Of a stretch of 7,093 bases of DNA, positions 6,258 through 7,093 are shown one piece after another; the stretch's first letter is position 1, and each line of letters opens with the position of its first letter. The notes under the pieces were generated by a model that did no database searches, was not told where the DNA came from, and saw only the letters and a list, made by a program, of their open reading frames with translations. The translations under genes were made by a program, and so were the position numbers. The stretch is from Gemmatimonadota bacterium. GTDB taxonomy: Bacteria > Gemmatimonadota > Gemmatimonadetes > Gemmatimonadales > GWC2-71-9. Where the stretch lies: contig QHUQ01000275.1 of NCBI GenBank assembly GCA_003221985.1, positions 1 to 7,093 on the forward strand. The letters run 5' to 3'.

Positions 6258-6932
6258 CTATCGCTTGATTTTGAAATCGATCGGCAAATTCACCAGCACG
6301 CGAACGGCACGGCCATGCACGCGCGCCGGGCGGAACAGCGCCCGCAGCACGTAGTTCTTGGCCGGCTGATCGAAGCCGGGATTGGGACTCTGAATGACTT
6401 TCACCGACGGGGGCTCGGCGCGCCCCGCCGTGTCGATGATCGCCTGCACCAGCACACGCCCCTGCACGCCTGCCTGGCGCAACAGATCAGGATATTGCAG
6501 CGACGGCCCCGACAATACTTCGGGCCGCTCCTCCACCACCGACTCCATGAACACCTGATCGGACGGCACGAGACCGGTCCCGATGCCGCCCTCGACGCCC
6601 GTTCCCGTGTAATCCTTGGGGTCGAAGTGCTCTTGGAGATTGATGGGCGGAATGTTCGTGGGAATGTCCGTCGGCGCGACGACCGTCTGAAACCCCTTGA
6701 GCTGCGGGACGTCCACGATGGGCGGCTGCTCCTCCGGCTTTTTCTGCTCATCCTGATTCAGGAACACCATCGCCGTGTCGATGGTCGCTCCCGCGTCTTT
6801 TTGTCCCGCCGTGAGCGTCGCAACGACCGCCCCCAGGACGATCACGCTGTGTCCGATCAGCGACACGAAACCGAGGCCAAAAGCACCCTTCTTGTCGGTT
6901 TTACGATTGGACTCGATCAGGTTATTGAACAC
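6258..6932 (-). CDS. tonB: TonB energy transducer, first gene of the exb operon
   Basis: With the GTG start at 6932 this is a 224-residue TonB: a basic cytoplasmic tail (NNLIESNRKTDKKG, 3-16), one helix (about 17-40) carrying SLIGH (24-28, the Ser-x3-His motif that contacts ExbB/ExbD), a charged then Pro/Ile-rich spacer (60-105), and a canonical C-terminal domain (about 135-224). That domain shows LQYPDLLRQAGVQGRVLVQA and ALFRPARVHGRAVRVLVNLP. It spans the periplasm and transmits proton-motive energy to TonB-dependent outer-membrane receptors. The GTG is chosen because GGGAGG lies seven bases upstream. An in-frame ATG at 6962 has a weak site only, and the open frame continuing to 7085 runs into the terminal palindrome and is spurious. 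exbB follows after nine bases. Confidence 0.92.
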   Translation of the reverse strand: MFNNLIESNRKTDKKGAFGLGFVSLIGHSVIVLGAVVATLTAGQKDAGATIDTAMVFLNQDEQKKPEEQPPIVDVPQLKGFQTVVAPTDIPTNIPPINLQEHFDPKDYTGTGVEGGIGTGLVPSDQVFMESVVEERPEVLSGPSLQYPDLLRQAGVQGRVLVQAIIDTAGRAEPPSVKVIQSPNPGFDQPAKNYVLRALFRPARVHGRAVRVLVNLPIDFKIKR

Positions 6933-6939
6933 CGCCGTT

Positions 6940-6946
6940 CCCTCCC
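6940..6946 (-). promoter_or_regulatory. Shine-Dalgarno site fixing the tonB start
   Basis: GGGAGGG on the - strand lies seven bases before the GTG at 6932. It is the strongest ribosome-binding site in the window and supports that GTG over the upstream in-frame ATG at 6962. Confidence 0.75.
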
Positions 6947-6980
6947 GGGCTAGGTGGCTCATTAATAAGTACCCATCAGC

Positions 6981-7011
6981 ATTACAGCCGCTAGTAGATC
7001 GAACATTACAA
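6981..7011 (-). promoter_or_regulatory. Possible promoter of the tonB-exbB-exbD operon
   Basis: The AT-richer stretch 6960-7018 on the - strand is the natural promoter site. TTGTAA (7011-7006) and TGTAAT (6986-6981) resemble -35 and -10 boxes, but the 19-base spacing is long. A 7-base direct repeat, TGTAATG (7010-7004 and 6986-6980), could instead be an operator half-site pair. TATTAAT around 6961-6967 is another possible -10. None of these is compelling. Confidence 0.25.
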
Positions 7012-7018
7012 AACGATG

Positions 7019-7093
7019 ACAGCCGGATGAGCCTTGGGCCGACTAGATCGCGGGGCGCCCGCCAGATCGTCGGCCCAAGGCTCATCCGGCTGT
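7019..7093. repeat. 75-base palindrome at the window edge
   Basis: Perfect 25-bp arms at 7019-7043 and 7069-7093, which start ACAGCCGGATGAGCC, enclose 25 bases. Within these a further 5-bp stem forms (7050-7054 with 7058-7062) around a 3-base loop. The repeat ends exactly at the window end and may continue beyond it. On the - strand the stem is followed, after five bases, by TTTT, so a terminator role for a gene further right is possible. A MITE-like or REP-like mobile element is the alternative. It lies about 85 bases upstream of tonB. Confidence 0.9.

Noticed and set aside
6933..7085. N-terminal extension of tonB to 7085
   Set aside because: The extension is encoded by the terminal palindrome and promoter region; the GTG at 6932 has a strong Shine-Dalgarno site and gives a normal TonB N-terminus.

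Overview
This GC-rich window encodes ordinary bacterial membrane and envelope functions. The protein sequences (ExbD and TonB styles, the CAT/YfnA-type permease) and the tonB-exbB-exbD-exbD order remind me of Gemmatimonadota. That is recognition from memory, not a database result. No rRNA, tRNA, CRISPR array or transposase gene was seen.

Layout: two genes on the + strand (51-2466) converge on a block of - strand genes (2463-6932). The + strand pair is a sodium:solute symporter followed by a BadF/BadG-type (GlcNAc/MurNAc-like) sugar kinase. The two overlap by 11 bases, so uptake and phosphorylation of an amino sugar, perhaps from peptidoglycan turnover, is a reasonable inference. A 75-base imperfect inverted repeat spans their junction.

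Read in transcription order, the - strand block begins at the right edge with a 75-base near-perfect palindrome and a short promoter region. The operon tonB - exbB - exbD-like - exbD follows, an energy-transducing complex that uses the proton motive force for outer-membrane transport. It ends at a palindrome (4674-4701) and an intrinsic terminator (4629-4661). Just past that terminator lies a second, glycine-rich TonB-family gene, then an APC-superfamily amino-acid permease that is broken.

The most notable points are two apparent losses of membrane-helix coding sequence. The first exbD-like gene has no transmembrane helix at all. The permease lacks about 40-45 residues and shifts frame at the same place. 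Either these are real lesions or the assembly is faulty. Other points of interest are three different palindromic elements in gene junctions, two terminators that almost touch the next start codon, and a strong G-quadruplex motif in the second tonB. I do not see convincing evidence for a wholly new biological system.
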